64,000 nt of DNA, taken from contig NC_045144.1 of assembly GCF_008831285.2 (NCBI RefSeq), forward strand, positions 1,922,001 to 1,986,000. Direction: 5' to 3'. A program made the translations under genes and the position numbers. Source of the DNA: Nymphaea colorata (Eukaryota; Streptophyta; Magnoliopsida; Nymphaeales; Nymphaeaceae). Of this stretch, positions 23,226-35,318 are shown one piece after another. Positions within the stretch are counted from its first letter, which is position 1. Each line of letters opens with the position of its first letter. A model generated the notes under the pieces. That model saw nothing but the letters and a program-made list of their open reading frames with translations. It was not told the origin of the DNA and searched no databases.

Positions 23226-24935
23226 ATACCTTTTCAAAGTATCCAAAGTATCCAAATAAACAAAAAAATAAACTAAAAAGAAAGCAGCGCCAGTATAGCA
23301 GTATCGCTTTTCCACAAAGGAAGCCACATAACATTGGCCTTCCCTTTGACAAAATGGGGGAATCTATGGGAGGCAGAGCCCCTCTGTCGGGCACATGACC
23401 CCCGACTGCTCAGATAAAGGAAAAGAAGTACAAATGGAGCAAAATGGGGGTAGGAAGACATAAATGAAAGAGGGATGAAGGGAGGAGAAATAGAAAAATG
23501 GAAAAGGAAAAAGAGGCAACAAGGAGAAATAGAAGAGTTTACCGTGGTGCCGCTGTTCATCGGTAATCGCTGCTACACTTCCTACGAATGGGATAAAAAC
23601 AAGCAAACACAAAAAACCGAAACTAGAAAATAAATGGAAAGGGGGAATAGATCAGGAGACTCATCTGCGAGAGATCATTCAATCAACGTTTGATCTTTCA
23701 TTTTTTGATCTTTACTTTCCCTTCCTTTCCCTGTTTTCCAACGGATTTAGCTTTGGGTTAATTCTCTAGAGGTACTGGAGGCCCGCTTACCATTTCGTCG
23801 TCACTCCGGGATGTTGCTGTTGATGAGAGAATGCCAGGCCGGCGACTGAAACCCTTGAACAGAGAAGAGGATCGAGAGAGGATAGAAAAGAGGTAGGAGC
23901 AAATGACAAGATCGCATCGAACTGGGTTTTTTACACCATTTTCGAAAATTTGAAGAACGAACCTTACATTTAATGAAATTTCTCGTTCGCGGTAACTTTT
24001 TACAATTTTATTCCTCAACATTTTTTTCTTAAAATTTTGTAACGGCAACTTGCTTCTCGGAGCAGGTTAATCATACGGCTCCCATTTGGGACGGGAAATG
24101 ATTAAAATATTTCTATTATATAAAAAATTTTATCACATAAAATTAACAAAAATAACCTAATGAGGGAATACGTCTCCCTGCGTTCACGTATAACCTGGAA
24201 AACGTGCAACGGTCCTTCGCCATTTGTGGCCGGCAGCCAAGCATATGGAAGAAAAGTCTCACTGTCGTAATATTTTCAGGAAAATGAGGCGTAGTAAACA
24301 TTCAAAAATCATAGCCATTCTCTAAATATTTTCACAAAAAAGGCGGGCCGATTTGAAATTCTGTATAAACGGTACAAGTAGCCCAGGTTCGCCCGAACCC
24401 GCCATTTTCTTCTGCTATTTCTCTCTCCCCTCGAGATTCACTTCCTCTGGCCCAGAGTCGCAGACAGGCAGCGGGAGAGAGAGGTCGTCTCCGGCCATCT
24501 CCGGCGAGGTTCAGAGACTCCAGGCATCAGCGAGGGGTACTGGTAGCACGGCGCCAGTTAGTTTTCTTTCCTTTCTCCTTTTCTCCATTCTCTTTTCTCT
24601 CAATTTTCTCTCTATGGGGGCGTTTGATGGGGCCTCTAGCTCGGGTTTTCGTCATCAACAGCCACGGGCCGATCCATTTACATAACACTTTTGTCCGTTG
24701 ACGAAAACATTGGCCGTTGGGGCTGTTCATCATTTTCATTCACCGGGGTTTAACGCAAAGGCGTCCGTCCTCACCTCGGCAGGCCGCTGCGAATCATCGG
24801 CGGCTGCAACCTCACGCTCGAGGTACTCTCTCTCCCCTCCCTAATTCGATGTTGCTTTGCTTATCGCTTGGAGAGAGACACGAAGCAGGGAAAGAAACGG
24901 GACCAATCCCGTGTTGGGTATTTTCGTCTCCACAG
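23226..24935. other. Spacer with a promoter-like stretch, no gene recognised
   Basis: AT-rich at first. From about 24350 it becomes pyrimidine-rich with a TATAAA-like site in TTCTGTATAAACGG (about 24359), looking like the promoter and leader of the PPR gene that follows. No coding region could be recognised. Confidence 0.35.
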
Positions 24936-25840
24936 TATGATCCGCAGACTCCCCAGCTCCTCCAGAAGGACCTCAAAAGGGGGCAACGCCTGCTGCTTCT
25001 TCTTCTTTCTCTTAATCTTCATTTTCTTCATGTTTAGTGGTTCTCCATCTGCAACCAAAAGAAGCATCGCAACCAATTGCAGCCACTCGTGTTCTCACCG
25101 CAGCAAAGCAGGTTTCAGGTATCCACCAGATGAGGGTGTGTGTTGCAGGTATGCCTCCACGAAACCCCAATCGACCTTCGGAATATGGTCTCCTTTTTTG
25201 CTCTTGTGAGTTCTGGCGACCTCGACCATCCGCTTCTTATCTTTCCCAAATCGACAAGCTAGGAATCTTCTTCCGGAACACCCTCATCAGGGCCTATTCT
25301 AGGACACCTGCTCATCGAAATGCACTCTTCCTTTATAAACAGATGCTCCATTCCTTTGTTGTGAATGCTATGATGCATATGTACTCATTATTTGATGATA
25401 TGCGTGCTATTTGGTGATATTCATTCTGCACGCGAACTGTTTTATAGTAGGCCAACAAGAGATGTAATCTCATTCAACACCATGATCACCGGATATGCTT
25501 GTGGAAATGATCCCGTAAATGCACTCTTTGTATTAAGAGAAATGGTTATTTTGGGCGATTCATCTTTTCATCTGCAACAGCTGGGAAATTGATATGAATT
25601 TAATCTTAGAAAGTGCACTGAATGATATGATGAATACCGCAAATAATCTGTTCGGCAGAATGAGGAAGAAAAGCCCGATGTCGTGGAGCTCCCGATGTCA
25701 TGGAGCTCTATGGTATAATATGTGAAAATCAGGGAGATTGAAATTGCAAGACTTTTGTCTGATAATATGCCTGAAGCAGATCCAGTAACGTGGATAGCTA
25801 TAGCCAGTTACTATTCTCAAGCAGGATATGTAGACTGTTT
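24936..25840 (+). pseudogene. PLS-type pentatricopeptide-repeat (PPR) protein pseudogene
   Basis: PPR proteins bind RNA in mitochondria or plastids. In three frames the plus strand reads NMVSFFALVSSGDLDHPLLIF, GIFFRNTLIRAYSRTP with LFLYKQML, then GDIHSARELFYSRPTRDV with ISFNTMITGYACGND, then NNLFGRMRKKSPMSW and IEIARLL with MPEADPVTWIAIASYY. These are successive degenerate PPR repeats of the type found in mitochondrial or plastid editing factors. Frameshifts occur near 25225, 25390 and 25590, an in-frame stop follows the third repeat, and a 17-bp tandem duplication at 25674-25707 further breaks the frame. The array stops near 25830, well short of a full protein (usually more than 450 residues), and no E/DYW tail is present. 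Confidence 0.75.
25674..25707 (+). repeat. 17-bp tandem duplication inside the PPR pseudogene
   Basis: CCCGATGTCGTGGAGCT (25674-25690) is followed at once by CCCGATGTCATGGAGCT (25691-25707), with one mismatch. The unit is not a multiple of three and shifts the reading frame. Confidence 0.9.
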
Positions 25841-27257
25841 ACATGCACAACCTAACAAAAATTTCATGATTTGTTTCTTCTGAGCATGTAGATGGTTTAC
25901 ACTCAACCTAAAATTTTTTTGCCAACAGTTAAACTTTTTATCCCTGCAATTGTATCCTGTTTCACCAAACGAAAAACATTGGTCCACAGATTTTTGTCTG
26001 TGCAATTCATGCATAGCTAAGAATTTTTGGTCTGTGCATTTTCATCTATATTTTCATACATGGATAGAAATCCATGGATATAGGTCCATAGACGTTTATC
26101 TGTGGCCATCAAACGTCCCCCTAAGGATGAGGGTTTCACTGTTCACACCGTGAACCCATGACCAATTCTGGTCCTCTCTGGCCTTCCAAGGAGCCACTGG
26201 AGACTCCACCAATGCCTCTGTTCCCTGCCGATTCCCTTTTTATTTTATTTTAGTTATTATTTACTTTTTTTTCGTACTGCTGCAATAAACTGTAAATGCA
26301 AAAATTATAGCATGTACCTATACTCTTAGCAGATAGCCAGATACATATATATCATGCATAAATTAAACACATATAAATATATAATACCATTAATCTTAAA
26401 TCATGTGTTCACATACACTATGAAAATAGCAAATAGCGGGAGGGGGGGACAATGTATGTTGCAGACAAAAAGGGGCATCAATACTCTACTCCACACGGAC
26501 TAGTTAACACAAAAGTAGGAAACAAAGACAAGAAGAAGAAGAAGAAGAGAAGCACAATTGTTTCCCTCTCTCTCACTGGTATGCTCCTTATAACAAAAAT
26601 CGTGGTAGTTTCTCCCTTCCCACCACCACCATATTCTCCTTAATCCTAGGTGGCGGCTGTAACTAGCCACTAAAAAAAAAAAAAAAACTTAAATAAATAA
26701 ATAATGATCAAAATAAAAAGTTGGTTTTAATATATCTGCTAGACGTCAGATGGCTAAAAATTAAAAACCTGTTACTAAGAAATAGTTTTACACAGGAGGA
26801 TTAGCAATGGTTTATGGTACACAATGGTTCATGTTGTGTTTAACTGTTTGTGCCTTTGTGGTGCTTTCAATGATGGATGTATATATATATATTATATATA
26901 CACATCCTGCATTCTTGTTTCTATTAGGATGGTTTCCACTCTGGCGCAAGCTGTTTATCTTTCTACATTACTTTGAAGCTTTCTGTTATAAATGTTTTGT
27001 AGAAGACCTATTAAAGAATGTAGCACAAATATTACTCTATATTCCAATATACTCGTGAAGAGGAATTATGCAATATTCAAAGAGTTTTAGAAGCAAAGAA
27101 GAAGGAGAGCTAGGGATGTAAATTTAGATTATGATAGTTTAAGTAGTTTGAGACTTTGAGTATTTGGTAGAATTTGGTATCAACAGAAAAAAAAATGCAA
27201 ATGCTATATCCTAACCATTTACATGGAATAGGAAACACAAGAGCATGATATCTCAAA
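25841..27257. other. AT-rich spacer, no gene recognised
   Basis: Includes an A-tract at about 26670-26687 and a segment TAGACGTCAGATGGCTAAA (26739) with a diverged match near 54880 (TAGATGTCAGATGACTAAA), so a dispersed repeat lies here. At 25980-26130 words like CCACAGA and TCTGTGG suggest worn inverted repeats, but no target duplication was found. Confidence 0.4.
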
Positions 27258-27365
27258 GTTTTATCCTATGTCACATGGGTGAGGGTCTATGTCACATAGG
27301 TACGGATACGGGTACAGACCATTTTCAAAAAATTTGGGTGCGGAGGTACAGCCGTACACACACGC

Positions 27366-27410
<45 letters not shown>

Positions 27411-28129
27411 AAAAAGTTTCAAAATGAATAACATATTCACAAAACATAGTATGGAAGTAATTAACATACAAATATATCAGCTTTCTTGATTCTCCGTCGC
27501 ATCATCAAAATTAAAAGGAGCAACAGGTCACGCTTTTAAGATATATTGACATCGCTATAGTTATGGCTCACACTATTATCGAAGAGTCAAGTTATAGAGA
27601 AGGAACGGATTTTCGAAACATTGTATGGAAGATTTTAAATGAAAAGTTGTGATGAACTATGTACAACAAAGGTTTAGAGTGAAAAAAGAAACAAGAAAAG
27701 AGATGGGGATTTTTAATTTTCAACTAAAAAACTGGACAACTTTGGACTTGGTACTGCGTTGACCGCACTAGGGCTGTACCCGTACCCGTACCATACGGGT
27801 ACTCCTCTTAGGGAGGAGTACCTGTGTGAATATGGGTACAGGTACGGAGATGCGTGTATGGTACGACGATTTTAGAAAATTTGGGTATGGGGGTATGGCA
27901 AAGTGTGTGTATATATATAATAATCCTCAAAATTTCTCAAAATTAAAGAAAAATGAGAGGAAAATATAGAATTTTAGTGGAAGGGTAATACAAAAGAAGG
28001 GAAAAATTAAAATTAAAGAAAAAATTAAGTTGAAAATATAATTTTAAATGTTTTAAAATGCAACCGTACCCGCGTACCAACACGGGTACCTAGGCAAATG
28101 TCGCGTACCCCTGTCACATAGGTTTTATC
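27258..28129. mobile_element. Non-autonomous hAT-like element, TSD GTTTTATC
   Basis: The element at 27266-28121 (856 bp) lies between two exact copies of GTTTTATC (27258-27265, 28122-28129). Ends are CTATGTCACATGGG and, read in reverse, CTATGTGACAGGGG. Twenty bases inside the left end the terminal motif is repeated (TCTATGTCACATAGG at 27285), and GGTACGGGTACGG-type runs lie inside both ends, with a TA tract at 27370-27408. The same family supplies the element at 35327-36520 and lone ends near 29686, 33361 and 33945. No transposase was seen. Confidence 0.85.
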
Positions 28130-29870
28130 TTAAAAGAAAAATGATAACTATGTCACATGAATGCTTCTAAATGGCTGCCGCACCTGTGTCGATGCTGGTG
28201 CTGCTCCAACACAGCACATTTGATTCGGTCAACTAAACTAGGTCCAAACTGACCATTTTAAATATGCACATAACTAAATTAGCTTTAATACAAAAATTTT
28301 ATGTATGAATATAAAGAAATAAGGCCACTAAGCAGTTAACTATGTAACAAATAATTTATATACATTTATACACACACATATATACACCTGAGCTGCACCT
28401 GCACCTATTTTTTTTTTTTTTTTTAATTTCTGCATCTGCACCCGCACCCCGCATACATGAGAAAATAGTTGGAAAAGTTTATAGGACCTAAACTTTTAGA
28501 AGCCAAAATATTATTATTGCGATGAAGACTTTTGTGTTTGTGTGATAAGGCATTTATAAGTGTTTTACATACATTTGCAGTGATAGAAACATTTATAAAA
28601 TAGCCATCTATTTTGTAAATTTAAATCTCTGCAAAATCAAATATGAAAAAAGCTGAGATGATATCATCAAAATAATCACGCAATAAATATGTAATACATT
28701 CAGATAAATGGCCAACACTTTGAATCAGTTGTCCAGAATTTCTGTTTCATAAATAATTCACTCTTACCACCAAATTTTCCTTGAACGTCTTTTGTCATAT
28801 TCTAAAATAAGCATAAATTTAAATAAAGTATTAATAGGTTTCGGTACTCTCATATGTGGATCCAACCAAAACAAAGGTAAAACTGTAGTTGGTGTGTTTT
28901 ATCTCTGAAGAATTTATCCTTGTTTGGGTAAACAGAAGGTGGTGAGGGTCTGTAGATTTCTCTGTGGCAAAAATTTGTTGCTGATTAGTGTGCATTTTAT
29001 GCTTCTTCTGTTTTGCCTGTGAGAGCAAGGTTCCCAGGCCAGGACCGCACCATTTTTAGGACATCATTTTCAATCTCATCTTCTACGGCAACAACACTGC
29101 AGGGCCTCATCTTCCATCTTCCCTTTACTGCAGGTAAGAGCATTAGACGGCAACACATCTTGTAAGTTGCTCCAGCATATCACCACCACCATCATCTTGC
29201 GCTGCAGAAAACTCTTGGTGCAGCAGCAGCTCTATCTTCTCATGGCAGTATGTAAGTGTCTAATCTATCTTTTGGGGGTATTTCTGGCTTTTCTCTTTCT
29301 GTTTTTTTTTTCATTTAGTCATTGACTATCTGTTAGGAAGACTCTTTGACTGAAGTTTATGAATGTTTTCTTCAGATTTTCATGCTCATCTCCATTACAA
29401 TGCAATTTGCATCAGTTTGAATTACATGGCATGCTTTTGAAATGAGTGTGTTTCCTAGAATGTCCCCCTCCCTTTTTCTCTTCTTTTGGATTTTTTTTTT
29501 TTTGCTTTGGTGAAAAATTGTGGTATGTGGTGGGTATTGTATGTTGGTTTTCAATAAGTTCTCTTCGCCTACCTTTAGCTCTCATTTTTTAACTCTCCAA
29601 CCCCAGTTACCTTTGCTTGTCATCTATCTTCTTGAGGTTCACAATGAAGAATCATTTTATGGTAACTTTCAATTCCATCATAATCTGTGTCACAGGGGTG
29701 TGGGGGGTGCCTGTGCGGATACAGGTGTCGAGTACCGCATATCGCAAAAAACTTAGGTGCACTCGTGAAGCAAGGGTATATTTACATATTTTTGTTTTAT
29801 ATATATATATATATATATCCAATTTTTTTCCTTGACTTTTATTACCTTTAATAAGGTTAAAGAGCATGCT
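28130..29870. other. Spacer with worn hAT-family ends, no gene recognised
   Basis: Contains fragments resembling termini of the CTATGTCACATAGG family (about 28157, 28388-28450, 29686-29760), a T homopolymer (28408-28425) and a TA tract (29801-29818). Around 29040-29250 the sequence is richer in GC with CAG/CAC runs, but I could not assign a protein. Confidence 0.4.
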
Positions 29871-29970
29871 ATTTTAGTCCAAAATTTTAAAAGGGGCCCT
29901 AAGTTAAACGGTTGGCCTTTTATAAAAGGAAGACATAGTCCTTACACACAAGAAAAGGACAATATATAAG

Positions 29971-30018
29971 GAAGAGAGAGAGAGAGAGAGGGAGAGAGAG
30001 AGAGAGAGGGAGAGAGAG
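29971..30018. repeat. (GA)n-rich microsatellite
   Basis: AG/GAG units, interrupted by GGGAG. Confidence 0.9.
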
Positions 30019-30368
30019 ATGAGCTTCGTTTTCTTTTTTCACATTTTTAATTCACCACCCTCACAATGGAAGGACTCTAGTCTACAAGGAAGGTTGTTAG
30101 CCTCTGACCCTGAACAATTTTATTAGCAATAGTGTAGGGCGTAGAAATAAGGTGTGGGTCGGGTCTTAGGAGCAGGAGACCCATTTTTCCCATTTTCCCT
30201 CTTATATAAAGGGACTGATAGTCTAATACTATATCAGTACCTCATGATTTTAATGAAATGGATCCTCTCTCGTACCGAAGGAGTTTTTGGCCTTAATTTA
30301 GAAGCGAATTAGGTTAATTGCGCTTGTGTGTGAGTTTTTTCGCAGCTCTATTAGCCGACGGCTAAGAT
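30019..30368 (+). repeat. 5' LTR (3' part) of a Gypsy-type retrotransposon
   Basis: The stretch ends exactly where a primer-binding site begins. It holds a TATA box (TATATAAAG, 30203-30211) about 160 bases before the PBS, the spacing expected for an LTR promoter followed by R-U5. The left boundary is not defined, because no second LTR of the family is in the window to compare with, so the start given is arbitrary. Confidence 0.5.
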
Positions 30369-31620
30369 ATGGTATCAGAGACTGATGACAACCAAGAAGC
30401 GCTGGTCACGGTGGAAGCTTTGCGCAGGCAGGCGGAGGCCAATCGTCACGCGATCGCTGGGAGACTGAAAGGCATTGAAAAGAGTAGCGGTGAATTGGGG
30501 CAACAACTTAGCGACATAGAGAGGGAGGTGCGATCGAGACAGCAAGAGATGATGACGCTCTTATTGGAAGTCATTAGCAGGACAGCAGGTGAGATAGGAG
30601 GATCATGTTGTGGACAACCAAAATCATCCACACCTCAGCATGAACCACTGGAAACAGGAGAGACGATGGGGTATAAGAAGGTTTCTAGGATGGAATTCCC
30701 AAGTTTAATGGAGAGGATCCCATCAGTTGTGTATTTAGAGCGGAACAGTAATTCAATTGCCAGAAAATTGTGCCAGACCAATGGGTCTTGCACGCTGCTG
30801 TTCACTTAGAGGGGTCAGCGATACACTGGTACAGGTGGATCATCACACAACAAGGGATGCCGTTGTGGAGGGCTTTCGTGGAGGCGCTCCAGGTGAGCTT
30901 CCGACCCTCGGCTTACTTAGATTATAACATGTTATTGACTAAAATCAAACAAAAAGGGAAGGCAATGGAATATCAAGCAGAATTTGAGGAAGTGAGCAAT
31001 ATGGTGCCTGGGTGGCTTGTCGAGGCCTTGATTGGCACTTTTGTAGGGGGATTGTAGGAGTATTGCATAGAAGTGCAAGTGGCCAGACCCCAAAGCAAGC
31101 CTCTGAGCTGGCAAGAATTGCAGACAGAAAATCGAGCAGACTCCTCAACGGTTGGATGCAGAGTAGAACCAACAGAAGTTTGCCGAACAAAAACCCCACA
31201 GTCACAAGAGACCTGCGTGAGGTCCAGCCAGCATTGCGTGAGGTTCTGCTAGCATCCAGAGTAGGTGCAGGGAACAAATAAGTGTTGGTCAAGCGACTAA
31301 GTCCAAAACAGATCAAGGAACAACGCAGGAAGGGATTGTACTTTCAATGCGACAAGAAATGGGGCGTGGGACATGCTTGTAAAAAGCTATATACGTACTT
31401 AGTAGATGAATCTGAGGATAACTTTCAGGAGGAAGAGGGCATAGAAAAGGGGAATGATGACAGTATAGATGAATTAACTCTAGGAATATCTCTTCATGCC
31501 CTAGCGGAAGACAACATTACTCAAATGATGAGAGTTGAAGGATGATTGATGGGGAGGACTGTCAAGATATTGGTCGACATGGGGTCGACACATAATTTCA
31601 TTGGGAAGAAGATTGCCAAG
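30369..31620 (+). pseudogene. Gypsy gag and start of protease (broken)
   Basis: Residues 1-100 of the first frame form a charged coiled-coil-like region (ALRRQAEANRHAIAGRLKGI, then REVRSRQQEM), followed in a second frame by the Retrotrans_gag core (WVLHAAVHLEGSAIHWYRWI, then RAFVEALQVSF). A third frame gives a zinc-knuckle relic (FQCDKKWGVGHACKK, where the CX2C pair is damaged), then an acidic linker, and last ILVDMGSTHNFIG near 31568-31606. This is the pepsin-like protease active site, with D-S-G changed to D-M-G. Frameshifts fall near 30720, 31050 and 31540. The element stops at about 31620, where an opposite-strand LTR begins, so RT, RNase H and integrase are absent. It cannot be functional. 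Confidence 0.8.
30370..30380 (+). promoter_or_regulatory. Primer-binding site, initiator tRNA-Met type
   Basis: TGGTATCAGAG directly downstream of the LTR. The first ATG of the gag frame (30369) overlaps it, so true translation may begin elsewhere or the leader is very short. Confidence 0.75.
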
Positions 31621-31623
31621 GTA

Positions 31624-31842
31624 TGTGTGTTAGCCACCACCTGCTAACTTCCTCCTGCTACAAGAAAATACTCACCCGCGCGCACTGCCCTAACCCAGTT
31701 AGAGCGTCTCTCACCAGAGGAAAATCCCTATTACATCGATAACCCTAATTGCACCCCATTCCCTTATTTATAACCATCATTTGTGTCAGTCCAGTAGACA
31801 CGATTCGGACCCAATTCCAAATCTGAAACCTGGACACTAACA
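31624..31842 (-). repeat. 3' LTR of a second Gypsy element (minus strand)
   Basis: Read on the minus strand it starts TGTTAGTGTCCAGG right after a purine tract (GAAGGAGGGAGTAA) and has a TATA-like TTATAAATAAGG about 60 bases in. The far end is put at a TG/CA-type boundary near 31624, where the plus-strand gag stops. It differs from the LTR at 30019-30368, so two Gypsy families meet here. Confidence 0.6.
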
Positions 31843-31900
31843 TTACTCCCTCCTTCGAGAAGCACCTTGTCCTCAAGGTGTGAATATCTGAAAAGAAATT
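31843..31900 (-). pseudogene. C-terminal tail of Gypsy pol (minus strand)
   Basis: The minus strand reads HLEDKVLLEGGSNV, which resembles the '(L)EDKV...GG' tail that follows the integrase/chromodomain in many plant Gypsy polyproteins, and it leads straight into the LTR. Only this short tail remains. Above 31900 the sequence is a tandem duplication unrelated to pol. Confidence 0.6.
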
Positions 31901-32060
31901 GTTGCTGGATGAGACGTGTTCTTACATATGAGTATTGTGCTGCATTTTTTGTAATTGTCAAGGAATTCTATGCAAATGCAATTGCTGGATGAGACGTGTT
32001 CTTACATATGAGTATTGTGCTGCATTTTTTGTAATTATCAAGGAATTCTATGCAAATGCA
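31901..32060. repeat. 80-bp tandem duplication
   Basis: 31901-31980 and 31981-32060 are two head-to-tail copies differing at two positions (first base G/A, and TTGTCA/TTATCA). The high identity means that the duplication is recent. Confidence 0.95.
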
Positions 32061-32177
32061 ATGAATAAATGGCATCTACAAATGCAATAGCCCTGAAAAT
32101 GTTATTCACAACTGGCTCTGTGAAGGAATTATGAATGCCACTGCTTCCCCTGTCTTAACTCTGTTCAGAGTTTGCAA

Positions 32178-32892
32178 CTAAACAAGACGTGAGAGGTCTA
32201 TTGCACGTTTTCCAGTAGCAAATTCTAGAAGTTTAATCCCATAGCCAAGCACATCTGTCTTTTCCAATGATCGTCTAGTGCTTAAATATTTCGGAACAAT
32301 GTGCCCATTGTACCATGCACTTGGATTGTCACATGACTAGCATTTGGATCGTTCAGCCTTGCTAGCCCAAGGTCCCCAACCACCCCTTCATAATTTTCAT
32401 CTAACAAAATATTAGCAGATTTTAGATTATGATGTATAATTTTAGGATTGAAGTAATCCTGCAAATATCCCATTTCATGAGCTGTCCCTTGGGCCCTACA
32501 CTTCCTGGATGGCCAGTCCAAGGCCTTCTCCCCAAGTTTCAGGTCTCCTAAACAATAAGTAATGCCCGGGTTTCCCATTAATGGATATACTAAAATCCTT
32601 TCTGGTGCTGTGATGCAGAAACCAATCGGTCTAAAATTTTTTTTATGAGGGGCAACACTTATTAACCCCACCCCTCTACAGAATGCAGCTTCACCAATTG
32701 GACTGTGGTATGCTGTCAAACCTGTTACAACAACCTTCGTCATATCTGAAGGGATGCCCTTGTAAACCTTCCCAAGCCCACCTTGACCAAGGACATTATT
32801 TTTGCTGAAGTCACCATTTGCAAGCTGCAGTTCACACAAAGACAATGACTTTATTTGACCCAAGGCAATTTTGTGCTCGTCATCGTCACCTT
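32178..32892 (-). pseudogene. Processed pseudogene of a SERK-like LRR receptor kinase (kinase domain)
   Basis: The minus strand carries the SERK/BAK1-type juxtamembrane and kinase domain in order: IALGQIKSLSLCELQLANGD, VLGQGGLGKVYKG (glycine loop), GFCITAPERILVYPLM, PKIIHHNLKSANILLDE (catalytic loop) and VVGDLGLARLNDP. After a frame change at about 32280 it continues [16 protein letters not shown] with [12 protein letters not shown]. Active-site residues are gone: the VAVK lysine strand is lost, HRD is HHN, DFG is DLG and the APE region is missing. SERK genes have several introns in this region, but none is present here, so a retrocopy is likely. The extracellular repeats and the C-terminal tail are absent. 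Confidence 0.85.
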
Positions 32893-32899
32893 AGGCAGC

Positions 32900-33222
32900 A
32901 AAGTATTTGTCATTATTTTTTCCATTTCTGTGTTCTGTCATATTTTTGTTGTTTTTTGTTAACTTGATTTGTGAAAGACTGAAAGTTTGCATCTTTTATT
33001 TTTTTTTGAGTTTTTACTTGTCTATGTTCTGTCCTGTTTTTGTTGTTTTTCGTTTACTTGTTTACTGTTTGTACTTTGTAAGCATGTTAATGCTTATTAT
33101 GTTACATTCATGTACACAATACATTATAACGTATAAGTATGTAGCATATAATATTCATATACAATTTACCCATATAGTGTGTAGTGTACAGTGTATAGAC
33201 TATAGTGTATACTATTAATTTC

Positions 33223-33261
<39 letters not shown>

Positions 33262-35209
33262 AATAAATTAGTAATAATAACAAATACTCTCGCCGCACCT
33301 CTGCAGCTAAATTTTTGGGGTTGTGCTGCTCCGGCACCCGCATACCGCACCTATGTGACATAGACTGGGATCATTCTTTTGGTTCTTTTTCCTCTTTCAT
33401 GTCCACCTAAAAACATAAATAGACTGATGAAGGTCTGCCAACGACACTAAAAGCAGGGGAAACTACATACGATGCTGAAGACAGTCAAATGAAAAATTTG
33501 TAGAAACCCTAAAAACGGTCAAATGAAGAAATGAAACAAAGTATTACTTTGGCGACAAAGCTGAAAGCTGTTGGCAATGCTGAATAAAGCCGATGGCGAC
33601 AAGGGCATATGCAAAATAGAAAAGGGCAGAAACCCTAAAAAGTAAAGCCAGTCGAATGAAAAGAAAACAAGGTATTACTCAGCTGAAAGCTGCCGCCATC
33701 TGTCGCCGCTGCCGGCCACCAAATCTCCCACCAGTGCCGAAGCTCCCTCTGTAGATTTGCTGGAGGGTGAAGCAGAAAGACATCGCAGGTAGGGGAAGCA
33801 CCGGCCATAGCGAGTAACTTTTAAGGTTTTTTTTGCGGTTTGGATCGGTTCCGACCTGGAAGCAATCCAAACGTACCTAGTCGTATCCCAGGTACGTGCA
33901 TCCGCGCCCCCCCCAAAACGTACCTTGACATAGGTTCTATCATATTTCTGCATATGCCTCGACACCCATAAGAAATCCACAAACTACACTTGCTTTAACA
34001 CAACATGTGCACTGAAACACTTGTTACTTGGCTTGTACTCCTTTCTAATCACAATGGCTCTTGAAGTGTTGAATTCTGCGCTTACAACTTCAAACCATTC
34101 AAGCTAAAATATATGAAAAGCCAAGCAACAATGTCACAGGCTCACAGGGTTTACCCTGTCGTGCCCATGCCAGTACACCCTTTCGAAGGCTGTGTGGGAG
34201 GGAAATCAGGTACATTTTGGACTGCTTCTAGGTTAGACCCAATCAGAAATATAAATGTTAAAGAAACTTTTTAAATGCATTTGCAGTGTCACAAGAGAGA
34301 TAGAGAGGGAGGGGGAGAGAGAGGGAGAAAGAACTTTGTCCTGGTGGGTGGTGGGTAGTTTGGAAGCAGCTGTACCGAGTGGTGCAACAGCAATTGTTCT
34401 ACTGGAAGCAAAATGATAGGCATCATGGAGGTTAGGGAGGAGCTTGCTTCTAGTGGTGGGGAGTAGTGATGGGGGAATCAAAGGATTTAGGAGGGGCATG
34501 ATAGCTACTAATATGCAGAGTGCAAAAACATGGGGAGGAGAGAGATAAAGAAAGAGAGAGAGAGAGATTTAGGGAGGACAAAGGTTTTGCATCCTTTCAT
34601 CCCCTTTTAAACTTATTTTTTATTTTTTCTACTTTTAAAAGTTTTTCTCAAAAATTCTCAACTTTTACTCATATTACAGAAAAAGCAAAACGACATTATA
34701 TATATGTAGTATGTACACATACAGACAGACAACATGCACTCTCCCATAACCACATTTTAAATTTGTCATGTTTGCACGCACACCACACACCTCTACCTGT
34801 ATCGGCACTTTCCGGCTTAGATGAAAAATTACAAACATGCATTAACATAACTCATGAACTCATGTTAATTTATATAGTGGTAGAACTGAAACTAATTGAA
34901 TTAAACCATCACTAGTTGTCACCCTTAAGCATGTTATGCTATAGAATAAGGTTGAGAGAGAGAGAGTCCTTGTTCAATAGAAAAAGGAACAATGTTTTAG
35001 AAATTCCTTGGTCATAGGCTGGGTGGATAAAGAGCGAGAGATCCCTTGAGCCTTCTGTTTTTGCCAATGCCAAAAAGGTTCTACAATAAACATGTAAACA
35101 GATATACAGAAAGACATAACTGTACCAATAAATGTTAAGCATAAACATATGCATAAATGGATGCAAGACAAAAAAAATCAATATTACAGATACACACATT
35201 AAACACTTG

Positions 35210-35243
<34 letters not shown>

Positions 35244-35318
35244 CGATTTGTTGTTTGGCTGCTGAGTGCTGACTTTTGCCTGGGTTGATAATACACACTG
35301 GGATCAAAGAGAAACCCC
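32900..35318. other. Spacer with repeat ends, no gene recognised
   Basis: Holds a TA tract (33229-33255), a palindromic hAT-family end CTATGTGACATAG (33349-33361), another worn end TACCTTGACATAGG (33933-33946), and between them a degenerate direct repeat (GAAACCCTAAAAA... with TATTACT and CTGAAAGCTG at 33502-33575 and 33630-33690). Further on are GA-rich tracts (34270-34330, 34540-34570) and a TA tract (35210-35234). No protein domain was recognised. Confidence 0.45.

Noticed and set aside
25950-26130. Possible inverted-repeat element with CCACAGA / TCTGTGG words
   Set aside because: Termini align poorly and no target duplication could be found.
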